Source: Paenibacillus radicis (ex Gao et al. 2016) (lineage in GTDB: Bacteria > Bacillota > Bacilli > Paenibacillales > Paenibacillaceae). Taken from it: DNA of 64,000 bases. Each line of letters begins with the position of its first letter. The stretch's first letter is position 1. Below, one piece after another: positions 56,540-64,000 of this stretch. Position numbers and translations under genes: made by a program. Location of the stretch: NCBI RefSeq assembly GCF_014641555.1, contig NZ_BMHY01000019.1, positions 1 to 64,000 on the forward strand, written 5' to 3'. The notes under the pieces were generated by a model. The model made no database searches. It was given only the letters and a program-made list of their open reading frames with translations, and was not told where the DNA came from.

Positions 56540-57517
56540 ATGGCTCAAATGAATATGCTGGAAGCGATCCGCGACGCATTGCGCGTGGAGCTGAAACGTG
56601 ACGAGAACGTGCTTATCTTCGGTGAGGACGTAGGTAAAGTCGGCGGGGTATTCCGCGTAACAGAAGGTTTGCAAGAAGAATTCGGCGAGGAGCGCGTATT
56701 CGATACGCCGCTTGCAGAATCCGCTATTGGCGGCTTGGCGGTAGGCATGGGTATTCAAGGCTTCCGTCCAGTTGCTGAAATTCAATTCGTCGGCTTCATT
56801 TATGAAGCGATGGACCAAATGTTTATCCAAGCGGCACGTATGCGTTACCGTTCGGGCGGCCGCTACAATTCGCCAATCGTATTCCGTACGCCATTTGGCG
56901 GCGGCGTAAAAGCGGCTGAATTGCACACGGATTCCTTGGAAGGCTTGGCTGTTCAAACACCGGGCATCAAGGTTGTAATTCCTTCGAACCCTTACGATGC
57001 TAAAGGTCTTATGATCGCAGCTATTCGTGATAATGATCCAGTCTTTTTCATGGAGCATTTGAACTTGTACCGTGCATTCCGCGCAGATGTGCCAGAAGGC
57101 GAGTACACCATTGAAATCGGCAAAGCTAACGTTGTCCGTGAAGGCAGCGACGTAACGATTATCGCTTACGGCATGATGGTTCACACTGCAGTTAAAGCAG
57201 CAGAAGAACTTGAGAAAACAGGCGTGAAGGCGGAAGTTATCGACCTTCGCTCGCTCGTGCCGCTCGATATCGATACAATCGTAGCTTCCATTAAGAAAAC
57301 AAACCGCGCTATCGTTGTACAAGAAGCACAAAAAACTTCCGGTATTGCAGCAGAAGTAATTGCGCAAATCAACGAAAAAGCGATTTTGCACCTGGAAGCG
57401 CCAGTGCTTCGCGTTGCAGGTCCGGATACTGTATATCCATTCGCGCAAATCGAAGATACATGGCTTCCTACACCAGCCCGCATCGTTGCGGCAGTTAACA
57501 AAGTAATGACGTTCTAA
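56540..57517 (+). CDS. pdhB: Pyruvate dehydrogenase E1 beta subunit
   Basis: A 325-aa transketolase-like partner of E1 alpha. The pattern LIFGEDVGKVGGVFRVTEGL, then DTPLAESAIGGLAVGMG, and the C-terminal LRVAGPDTVYP are typical. ATG 56540 is chosen for GGGAGGAT; the open frame begins at 56504 without a site. Confidence 0.96.
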   Translation: MAQMNMLEAIRDALRVELKRDENVLIFGEDVGKVGGVFRVTEGLQEEFGEERVFDTPLAESAIGGLAVGMGIQGFRPVAEIQFVGFIYEAMDQMFIQAARMRYRSGGRYNSPIVFRTPFGGGVKAAELHTDSLEGLAVQTPGIKVVIPSNPYDAKGLMIAAIRDNDPVFFMEHLNLYRAFRADVPEGEYTIEIGKANVVREGSDVTIIAYGMMVHTAVKAAEELEKTGVKAEVIDLRSLVPLDIDTIVASIKKTNRAIVVQEAQKTSGIAAEVIAQINEKAILHLEAPVLRVAGPDTVYPFAQIEDTWLPTPARIVAAVNKVMTF

Positions 57518-57529
57518 TTGAAATAAATG

Positions 57530-57548
57530 GCCTCCTCTCCGGGGAGGC
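57530..57548. other. Hairpin between pdhB and pdhC
   Basis: GCCTCC pairs with GGAGGC with no T-run. It may stabilise or process the operon mRNA. Confidence 0.5.
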
Positions 57549-57607
57549 GCAATTATATATCAACTCAACAGATATGATTGGGCAAATACGTAAAGGAGGT
57601 ACTCAAC

Positions 57608-58939
57608 GTGGCGAAATTTGAATACCGGTTTCCAGAACTGGGCGAAGGTTTGCACGAAGGCGAGATTATTAAAGTGCATATCAAGCCGGGCGATAAGGTA
57701 ACGGATGACGACATTATTATGGAAGTACAAAACGATAAGGCGATTGTCGAAGTACCGTGTCCGGTTAACGGAACGGTTCTCGAGGTGCTTGTGAAAGATG
57801 GACAAGTGTGCCATATCGGCGAAATCGTCGCATTGATCGATGCGGAAGGCGAATTGCCTGAGCAAGCGGCTCCTGCAGAAGAAGCTCCACAAGCATCTGC
57901 TCCAGCTGCGGCTCCAGCTCCTGCCGTTGAAGCGGCAGCGCCGGCACCGACTCCTGAAGCTCCAACAGCTGCTGCGGCAGCGCCAAAAGCAACAGGAGGA
58001 ATCGTTCTTGCAACGCCTAGCGTTCGCAAATTTGCTCGTGAGCAAGGCGTGGACCTTACTGCTGTTAGCGGTACGGGCAAAAACGGCCGTATCACGCGTG
58101 AAGATGTAACAAACGGCGGAGCATCTGCTCCAGCGGCAGTGGAAGCTTCCACACCGGCAGCTTCGGCTTCGCAAGAAGCGGCAGCTCCAGCGGCGAAAGA
58201 GGCAGCAGCGGCTCCAACAGCAGCTGGTACTCCTTACCGTCCGGAAGAACGCGTACCGTTCAAAGGCATCCGTAAAGCGATTGCCAATGCAATGGTTAAA
58301 TCGGTGTATACGGCTCCACACGTTACCATTATGGATGAGGTTGACGTAACTGAGCTCGTAGCACTTCGTGCGAAATACAAACCATATGCGGAGAAAAAAG
58401 GCGCTAAGCTGACTTACCTGCCTTTCATCGTGAAAGCACTGGTTGCGGCTTGCCGTCAATTCCCAATTATGAACTCGACGCTGGACGAAGCAAATCAAGA
58501 AATCGTCTACCGTCAATATTACAATATCGGTATTGCAACAGATACGGACAACGGTCTTATCGTTCCGGTTATCGAGGATGCTGACCGTAAAAATATTTGG
58601 ATGGTTGCCGACTCCATCCGCGATCTTGCTGTTCGCGGCCGCGACGGCAAACTGAAACCAAACGAGCTGAGAGGCAGCACTATTTCGATCTCCAACATCG
58701 GCTCTGCTGGCGGCATGTTCTTCACACCAGTTATCAACTTCCCTGAGGTTGCGATTCTGGGTACAGGCCGTATCTCGGAGAAACCGGTTGTACGCAATGG
58801 CGAAATCGTAGCGGCTCCTGTTATGGCATTGTCCCTGAGCTTCGATCACCGTTTGATCGATGGCGCAACGGCACAAAACTTTATGAACTACATTAAACAG
58901 CTGCTGGCACAGCCAGAGCTATTCATCATGGAGGTGTAA
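57608..58939 (+). CDS. pdhC: Pyruvate dehydrogenase E2 (dihydrolipoyl acetyltransferase)
   Basis: Core of the complex, 443 aa. One lipoyl domain carries lipoyl-Lys K44 in QNDKAIVEV. Two Ala/Pro-rich linkers frame the peripheral-subunit-binding domain (TPSVRKFAREQGVDL to GRITREDV). The catalytic domain ends with SFDHRLIDGA. A GTG start at 57608 follows AAAGGAGGT by 7 nt; an upstream TTG has no site. Confidence 0.96.
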   Translation: MAKFEYRFPELGEGLHEGEIIKVHIKPGDKVTDDDIIMEVQNDKAIVEVPCPVNGTVLEVLVKDGQVCHIGEIVALIDAEGELPEQAAPAEEAPQASAPAAAPAPAVEAAAPAPTPEAPTAAAAAPKATGGIVLATPSVRKFAREQGVDLTAVSGTGKNGRITREDVTNGGASAPAAVEASTPAASASQEAAAPAAKEAAAAPTAAGTPYRPEERVPFKGIRKAIANAMVKSVYTAPHVTIMDEVDVTELVALRAKYKPYAEKKGAKLTYLPFIVKALVAACRQFPIMNSTLDEANQEIVYRQYYNIGIATDTDNGLIVPVIEDADRKNIWMVADSIRDLAVRGRDGKLKPNELRGSTISISNIGSAGGMFFTPVINFPEVAILGTGRISEKPVVRNGEIVAAPVMALSLSFDHRLIDGATAQNFMNYIKQLLAQPELFIMEV

Positions 58940-58942
58940 GAC

Positions 58943-60358
58943 ATGGTAGTAGGAGATGCTTCATTAGATATTGATACTCTAGTCATCGGTGCAGGTCCTG
59001 GCGGTTATGTTGCTGCAATTCGCGCGGCTCAATTGGGCAAAAGCGTTCTTGTAGTAGACAAAGAATACGTCGGCGGCGTTTGCTTGAACGTAGGCTGCAT
59101 TCCTTCCAAAGCCTTGATCTCTGCTTCTCATCAATACGAATCCGTTAACCACGCGTCCGCTTTCGGTATTTCCGCTAGCGACGTTAAAGTGGACTGGAGC
59201 AAAGTGCAAGAGTTCAAAAACGGCATCGTTAAAAAATTGACCGGCGGCGTTGCTTCCTTGCTGAAAGCAAACAAAGTTCAATATTTCAACGGTGAAGTGA
59301 TGTTCATCAACGAAAACGAAGCACGCGTCTTCAACGATCAAGAAGCGCCGCGCTACCGTTTCAAAAACTGTATCATTGCAACAGGTTCCCGTCCGATCGA
59401 ACTGAAAGCATTCCCTTTCAGCAAACGAATCGTATCCTCGACAGGCGCGTTGTCGCTGCCTGAAATTCCGAAAAGCCTGATCGTTATCGGCGGCGGCTAT
59501 ATCGGTATCGAGCTTGGCCAAATGTACTCGAAATTCGGCACGAAAGTGACCGTTATCGAGGGTGGAGACACGATTCTTCCTGGCTTCGACAAAGATATGT
59601 CCTCGATCGTTGCGAAGAAGCTTAAAGGCACTAACGTCGACATCGTTACCGGCGCTATGGCGCAAGGCGCAGAGCAAACCGACAACGACGTAACGTTGAC
59701 TTATAAAGTTGGCGACAAAGAAGAAAAAGTAACGGCTGATTACCTGCTCGTTACCGTTGGACGCCGACCAAACACCGATGGCGACCTCGGTCTGGAACTT
59801 GCTAACGTTAAAGTTAGCGAGCGCGGCCTGGTTGAAGTTGACGGCCAATGCCGTACAAGCAACCCTAACATCTTCGCAATCGGCGACATCATTGCAGGAC
59901 CTGCTCTTGCGCATAAAGCGATGTACGAAGGCCGCGTTGCTGCTGAAGCAATTGCTGGACTGCCTAGCGTTATCGACTACAAATGCGTACCTGCAGTTTG
60001 CTTCTCCGATCCGGAATGCGCAAGCGTGGGCTACTCCGAGAAGGAAGCGAAAGAAAAAGGCCACGAGACGCAAGTCGGCAAATTCCCATTTGCAATCAAC
60101 GGCCGTGCAATGTCGCTTAATGCAAACGAAGGCTTCGTGAAAATCGTTGCTGACAAAAACACGGGTCTCGTGCTCGGCGCGCAAATTATCGGTACAGAAG
60201 CTTCCAACATGATTGCTGAGCTGGGTCTTGCAATCGAGATGGGCGCTACGCTGGAAGATATCGCGCTGACGATTCACGCGCATCCAACGCTTGGCGAAAT
60301 CGTGCTTGACGCTGCTGAAGTAGCGCTGGGTCACCCGATCCACACGGTTGTAAAATAA
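58943..60358 (+). CDS. pdhD: Dihydrolipoyl dehydrogenase (E3)
   Basis: Reoxidises lipoamide with FAD and NAD. Length is 471 aa. The FAD motif is VIGAGPGGYVAA, the redox disulfide is GGVCLNVGCIPSKA, the NAD motif is VIGGGYIGIE, and the C-terminal His-Glu is in HAHPTLGE. It starts 3 bp after pdhC and ends before a terminator. Confidence 0.97.
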   Translation: MVVGDASLDIDTLVIGAGPGGYVAAIRAAQLGKSVLVVDKEYVGGVCLNVGCIPSKALISASHQYESVNHASAFGISASDVKVDWSKVQEFKNGIVKKLTGGVASLLKANKVQYFNGEVMFINENEARVFNDQEAPRYRFKNCIIATGSRPIELKAFPFSKRIVSSTGALSLPEIPKSLIVIGGGYIGIELGQMYSKFGTKVTVIEGGDTILPGFDKDMSSIVAKKLKGTNVDIVTGAMAQGAEQTDNDVTLTYKVGDKEEKVTADYLLVTVGRRPNTDGDLGLELANVKVSERGLVEVDGQCRTSNPNIFAIGDIIAGPALAHKAMYEGRVAAEAIAGLPSVIDYKCVPAVCFSDPECASVGYSEKEAKEKGHETQVGKFPFAINGRAMSLNANEGFVKIVADKNTGLVLGAQIIGTEASNMIAELGLAIEMGATLEDIALTIHAHPTLGEIVLDAAEVALGHPIHTVVK

Positions 60359-60369
60359 ATAATAGTTAC

Positions 60370-60428
60370 TTGCGGCTATGCCGCAATGGGGAGGCTTCGC
60401 GGCTGTTTCAGCACGCGAGCCTCCTTTT
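60370..60428 (+). terminator. pdh operon terminator
   Basis: A first perfect hairpin, TTGCGGC-TAT-GCCGCAA (60370-60386), is followed by GGAGGCT-CGCG paired with CGCG-AGCCTCC and TTTT. Confidence 0.85.
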
Positions 60429-60475
60429 GCATATATGCATATACTAACGAAAGCGAAACCAAAGGGGCGGAGCCA

Positions 60476-60964
60476 ATGGAGAAGGCCGGGAAAAAAGCGA
60501 AGGAATCGAGAACGGTAATGACGCAAATTATTTTTCCGCTGGATACGAATCACCATGATACGATGTTTGGCGGCAAAGTGATGGAATATATGGATAAAGT
60601 CGCAGCCATCTCTGCCATGCGCCATGCCCGTATGCAGGTCGTAACGGCTTCGACAGACAGCCTGGATTTCGTGGCACCCATCAAGGTCGGCGAGGTCATC
60701 GAAATCGAGGCTTACGTGACAAGAACAAATCACAGCTCGATGGAAGTGTACGTATCCGTGCAATCCGAAAATTTGTTTTCCGGCCATAAGACGACGACGG
60801 TTACTGCTTTCTTTACGTTTGTAGCTCTGGATGATTACGGTAAGCCCGCCCAGGTCGCGCCGATTATCCCGGAGACGGAGGAAGAATGCAGCCTTTATGA
60901 GAGCGCTCCAGAGCGTTATATGCTGCGAAAAAAAAGAATCAGACAACGAAATCTTACCGTCTAG
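60476..60964 (+). CDS. Hot-dog acyl-CoA thioesterase
   Basis: A 162-aa single hot-dog domain of the YkhA/YciA type. The family motif is TNHHDTMFGGKVMEYMDKVAA, with VTASTDSLDF. Hydrolyses acyl-CoA; the chain length is unknown. ATG 60476 has AGGGGCGGAG upstream; the frame begins earlier inside the terminator. Confidence 0.88.
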   Translation: MEKAGKKAKESRTVMTQIIFPLDTNHHDTMFGGKVMEYMDKVAAISAMRHARMQVVTASTDSLDFVAPIKVGEVIEIEAYVTRTNHSSMEVYVSVQSENLFSGHKTTTVTAFFTFVALDDYGKPAQVAPIIPETEEECSLYESAPERYMLRKKRIRQRNLTV

Positions 60965-60985
60965 TGGCTCGAATTGGACGTGACA

Positions 60986-60994
60986 TGATAGAAT
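60986..60994 (+). promoter_or_regulatory. Possible thyA promoter -10
   Basis: Extended -10 TGATAGAAT, about 36 bp before thyA. No clear -35. Confidence 0.35.
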
Positions 60995-61030
60995 AGAAAG
61001 ACGAAAGCTTCTTAGCAGGGGGATAAAGAG

Positions 61031-61999
61031 ATGGGAAATCAATTGACTAGCGAGAACGAATATTTGCAGTTGCTGCGCCATGTGCTTAAGGACGGAGCGA
61101 AGAAGGAAGACCGTACAGGAACCGGAACGATCTCCGTATTCGGCTATCAAATGCGCTTTAACTTACAAGAAGGCTTCCCGCTTCTAACGACGAAGCGCGT
61201 ACCTTTCAAACTTATCGTCAGCGAGCTGTTGTGGTTCATTAAAGGCGATACGAACATCCGATATTTATTGCAGCACAACAATAACATATGGAATGAATGG
61301 GCGTTCAAAAAGTGGGTGGAGAGCGCCGATTACAGCGGTCCTGATATGACCGATTTCGGTCTTCGCTCCCAAACTGATGAAGCATTCAATACTTTATACG
61401 AAGAGCAAATGGCGGCGTTCAAGTCACGGATCTTGACGGATGATGCATTTGCCGCTAAATACGGCGAGCTGGGCAACGTATACGGCAAACAATGGCGTGA
61501 ATGGCAGACGACACGGGGAGACAGCGTCGACCAGCTGAAGGACGTTATCCGCACGATCAAAAGCAACCCGGATTCCAGAAGACTGATCGTTTCTGCATGG
61601 AATCCAGAGGATGTACCGACCAATATGGCGCTGCCGCCTTGTCATACGATGTTTCAGTTCTACGTATCGGAGGGTAAGCTCTCTTGCCAGCTCTATCAGC
61701 GGAGCGGAGACATTTTCCTCGGCATCCCGTTCAATATCGCAAGCTATGCGCTGCTGACGCATCTCGTCGCGCATGAATGCGGTCTGGAGGTCGGCGATTT
61801 TATCCACACGCTGGGTGACGCTCACATTTATTTGAATCATCTGGAGCAAATTAATACGCAGCTGGAACGGGAACCTCGTGAGCTGCCGCAATTAAAGATT
61901 GATCCGTCTGCGGGGTCGATTTTCGACATTGGCGTGGAGCATTTATCCATCGAAAATTACACGCCGCATCCGACGATCAAAGCGCCAGTTGCGGTTTAA
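61031..61999 (+). CDS. thyA: Thymidylate synthase
   Basis: Makes dTMP from dUMP with methylenetetrahydrofolate. At 322 aa it is the longer form with an extra insert of about 50 residues (near residues 90-140) as in lactobacilli. The active Cys is in LPPCHTMFQFY, with QRSGDIFLGIPFNIASYALL and GDAHIYLNHLEQ. A typical thyA-folA pair follows. Confidence 0.97.
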   Translation: MGNQLTSENEYLQLLRHVLKDGAKKEDRTGTGTISVFGYQMRFNLQEGFPLLTTKRVPFKLIVSELLWFIKGDTNIRYLLQHNNNIWNEWAFKKWVESADYSGPDMTDFGLRSQTDEAFNTLYEEQMAAFKSRILTDDAFAAKYGELGNVYGKQWREWQTTRGDSVDQLKDVIRTIKSNPDSRRLIVSAWNPEDVPTNMALPPCHTMFQFYVSEGKLSCQLYQRSGDIFLGIPFNIASYALLTHLVAHECGLEVGDFIHTLGDAHIYLNHLEQINTQLEREPRELPQLKIDPSAGSIFDIGVEHLSIENYTPHPTIKAPVAV

Positions 62000-62016
62000 G
62001 GGGAAGGGGAAACGAC

Positions 62017-62520
62017 ATGTCTATTACGATGATCGCGGCGATGGACCGCAATCGTACGATTGGGTTCGGCAATCGGCTGCCTTGGAAGCTGCCGGCAGAA
62101 ATGGCTTATTTCAAAAGAAATACAATAGGCAAGACGATCATTATGGGTCGCAAAACATTTGAATCATTTCGCAGCAAACCGCTGCCTAACCGCAGAAACG
62201 TCGTCTTAACGAGACAGGAAAATGCTTCTTTCGAGGGCTGCGAGACAGTAGGCTCCGTGCAAGAGGCGATTGAGCGGTTTGGCGGCGAAGATTTGATGAT
62301 TATCGGGGGGGAAGAAATTTACGCGCAATTTTTACCCTTTGCAGACAAGCTTTTACTGACTGAAGTTCACACCTCTGTTCCAGAAGGGGATGCCTATTTT
62401 CCGGTGTTTTCTATGGAGGAGTGGACGCTTGTTCATCAGGAGCCGGTGGCAAGTGATGAAGCCAATGCTTACCCATTTACTTTCCAAACCTTTACACGTT
62501 CGGGACAGACTGGCTTGTAA
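62017..62520 (+). CDS. folA: Dihydrofolate reductase
   Basis: Reduces dihydrofolate made by thymidylate synthase. Length is 167 aa. Motifs: MIAAMDRNRTIGFGNRLPW, then TIIMGRKTFES, then IIGGEEIYAQFLP, then LTEVHT. It starts 17 bp after thyA and is co-transcribed with it. Confidence 0.97.
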   Translation: MSITMIAAMDRNRTIGFGNRLPWKLPAEMAYFKRNTIGKTIIMGRKTFESFRSKPLPNRRNVVLTRQENASFEGCETVGSVQEAIERFGGEDLMIIGGEEIYAQFLPFADKLLLTEVHTSVPEGDAYFPVFSMEEWTLVHQEPVASDEANAYPFTFQTFTRSGQTGL

Positions 62521-62624
62521 TACGAACGTTATGTCATAAAGTGCAAATGATTGTACGGATAATCCATATGCGGTTTCAAGCTGGAATGATACGATTTTTA
62601 GAAACACTAGGAATCAAAATGTTG

Positions 62625-62653
62625 TTGAATATTAGTCGTATTCCCCTTATAGT
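62625..62653 (+). promoter_or_regulatory. gltD promoter
   Basis: TTGAAT (62625-62630), 17 bp, TATAGT (62648-62653), about 55 bp before the gene. Confidence 0.65.
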
Positions 62654-62708
62654 TTGAGAGAGAAAAACCGCATAAGCTAAGGGAATAACGGATGGAGGAA
62701 ATGCGAGC

Positions 62709-64000
62709 ATGTCTACACCTACAGGATTTATGGAATATAAGCGCGAGCTCCCGGTTGACCGCGATCCGCTGGAACGGATCAAGGATTGGGATGAATTTCA
62801 TAAGCATATGTCGAATGAGCAGCTGCGGACGCAAGGCGCGCGCTGCATGGATTGCGGAACGCCATACTGCCATACAGGCATGGAGCTTGCCGGCTCCACC
62901 TCCGGTTGCCCAGTCAATAACCTTATTCCAGAATGGAATAATTTGATCTACCGCGGTTTATGGCGTGAAGCGCTTGACCGTTTGCACAAAACGAACAACT
63001 TCCCAGAGTTCACTGGCCGTGTATGCCCGGCTCCATGCGAGGGTTCATGTACGGTTGGTCTGATCGGCGATGCCGTTACCATTAAGACGATCGAGCAAGC
63101 GATTATTGATCGCGGCTTCGAAGAGGGCTGGGTCGTTCCGCAACCGCCAAAAATGCGTACAGGCAAACGCGTAGCCGTCGTTGGCTCCGGTCCTGCAGGC
63201 ATGGCTTGCGCGGCTCAACTGAACAAAGCAGGCCATTCTGTAACGGTATACGAGCGCGCAGACCGCATCGGCGGCTTGCTCACTTACGGCATTCCAACGA
63301 TGAAGCTGGACAAAAAAGTCGTTCAACGCCGTGTAGACCTGATGACGGAAGAAGGCATCGACTTCGTAACGAATACCGAAATCGGTAAAGACATTACGGC
63401 GACAGAATTGAAAGAGCAGTTTGATGCTGTTGTCCTCTGCGGCGGCGCAACGAAAGCTCGCGAAGTAGAGATCGAAGGCCGCGACCTGCAGGGCGTCCAC
63501 CTGGCAATGGATTATTTGAACGGTACAATCAAAAGCTACCTGGACTCCAATCTGGAGGACGGCAACTATATTTCGGCGAAAGACAAGCATGTTATTGTAA
63601 TCGGCGGCGGCGACACCGGTACGGACTGCGTTGCTACAGCTCTGCGTCATGGCTGCAAATCGATTACACAATTCGGTACGCATGCTAAAGCTCCTCTTGA
63701 GCGTGACAGAGTGAACAATCCGTGGCCGCAATTCCCGAACGTGTACACACTGGATTACGCGCAAGAAGAAGCTAAAGCACTGTACGGCGAAGACCCGCGC
63801 GCGTTCTCGGTGCTGACGAAGAAATTCGTTGGTGAGAATGGCGTTTTGAAAGAGCTGCATACGGTTCAAATCGAGCGTACGGTGGATGAAACCGGCCGCA
63901 AAATATATAATGAGATTCCAGGCACAGAAAAAGTATGGCCTGCTGATCTCGTATTTATCGCAGTAGGTTTCGAAGGCCCTGAGAACACGCTGATTAATCA
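62709..64000 (+). CDS. gltD: Glutamate synthase small subunit, cut by window edge
   Basis: NADPH-dependent small subunit that feeds electrons to the large glutamate synthase subunit. The first 430 residues are here; the family is about 490, so about 60 are missing at the right edge. The N-terminal iron-sulfur Cys cluster is CMDCGTPYC, later CPAPCEGSC. The FAD motif is VVGSGPAGMACAAQL, and the NADPH motif is VIGGGDTGTDCV. ATG 62709 has GGAGGA 8 nt upstream. No GlnR box is seen upstream. Confidence 0.95.
   Translation, partial: MSTPTGFMEYKRELPVDRDPLERIKDWDEFHKHMSNEQLRTQGARCMDCGTPYCHTGMELAGSTSGCPVNNLIPEWNNLIYRGLWREALDRLHKTNNFPEFTGRVCPAPCEGSCTVGLIGDAVTIKTIEQAIIDRGFEEGWVVPQPPKMRTGKRVAVVGSGPAGMACAAQLNKAGHSVTVYERADRIGGLLTYGIPTMKLDKKVVQRRVDLMTEEGIDFVTNTEIGKDITATELKEQFDAVVLCGGATKAREVEIEGRDLQGVHLAMDYLNGTIKSYLDSNLEDGNYISAKDKHVIVIGGGDTGTDCVATALRHGCKSITQFGTHAKAPLERDRVNNPWPQFPNVYTLDYAQEEAKALYGEDPRAFSVLTKKFVGENGVLKELHTVQIERTVDETGRKIYNEIPGTEKVWPADLVFIAVGFEGPENTLIN

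Noticed and set aside
58979..61150. 723-codon minus-strand open frame across pdhD, the thioesterase and the start of thyA
   Set aside because: It lies antisense to well-supported genes, has no ribosome site and a Cys/His/Phe-rich composition typical of the reverse of GC3-biased codons.

Overview
The window reads as chromosomal core DNA of an endospore-forming, low-to-mid GC Firmicute of the Paenibacillaceae type. The evidence is the spoVK-hflX-ynbB-glnR-glnA order, mutS-mutL-miaA-hfq, divergent lexA/yneA with ynzC, the pdh operon, strong AGGAGG-type ribosome sites, frequent TTG/GTG starts, and intergenic palindromes of the AGCGAA/TTCGCT kind. The species assignment is inference from gene order and style. 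No rRNA, tRNA, CRISPR array, transposase or prophage was found.

Layout. 1-7654: mismatch repair (mutS, mutL), an RsmJ-like methyltransferase, miaA and hfq, closely packed with ATGA overlaps. 7808-11771: a class A penicillin-binding protein, a cyclophilin lipoprotein and a DUF402 protein. 12016-17581: spoVK, hflX, ynbB, then glnR-glnA behind a complete GlnR box and a sigma-A promoter. 17667-18739: a broken or 5'-unclear ribbon-helix-helix gene and a lipoprotein. 19291-21504: an SOS block made of a LexA-boxed operon of two small unknown proteins (the first WYL-like), lexA, yneA and ynzC. 21627-28131: a membrane protein, a HAD phosphatase, mtnD, metH and rnz.

28253-36404 is a repair and nucleic-acid block: an mrfA (yprA)-type helicase that looks acquired and is followed in frame by the decayed 3' end of an older copy, then mrfB, a NagD-like HAD protein, an Fpg/Nei glycosylase, an endonuclease IV-like protein, a cyclic-phosphate-processing receiver-domain protein and a THUMP/FtsJ-like methyltransferase. 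36405-40261 carries an intergenic repeat cluster and a MarR-controlled set whose MFS transporter gene is frameshifted by a 17-bp tandem duplication. 40364-47397: a kinase fused to a degenerate P-loop domain behind an attenuator-like leader, a two-component system, a nitrilase-like enzyme, two GNAT proteins and a PhnP-like hydrolase.

47394-49865 is a MutS2-like protein without an Smr domain, preceded by a 450-nt leader with an 8-codon ORF, long-range pairing and two terminators. 49910-55123: thiN, a TRIC channel, a protein tyrosine phosphatase, a methyltransferase, a CuA-type lipoprotein, a second repeat-rich intergenic region and an esterase. 55404-60358 is the pyruvate dehydrogenase operon, followed by a thioesterase, thyA, folA and the glutamate synthase small subunit, which runs off the right edge.

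Most promising for new biology: the LexA-boxed small-protein operon, the attenuator-like leader of the MutS2-like gene, the replaced mrfA, and the duplication-frameshifted transporter.
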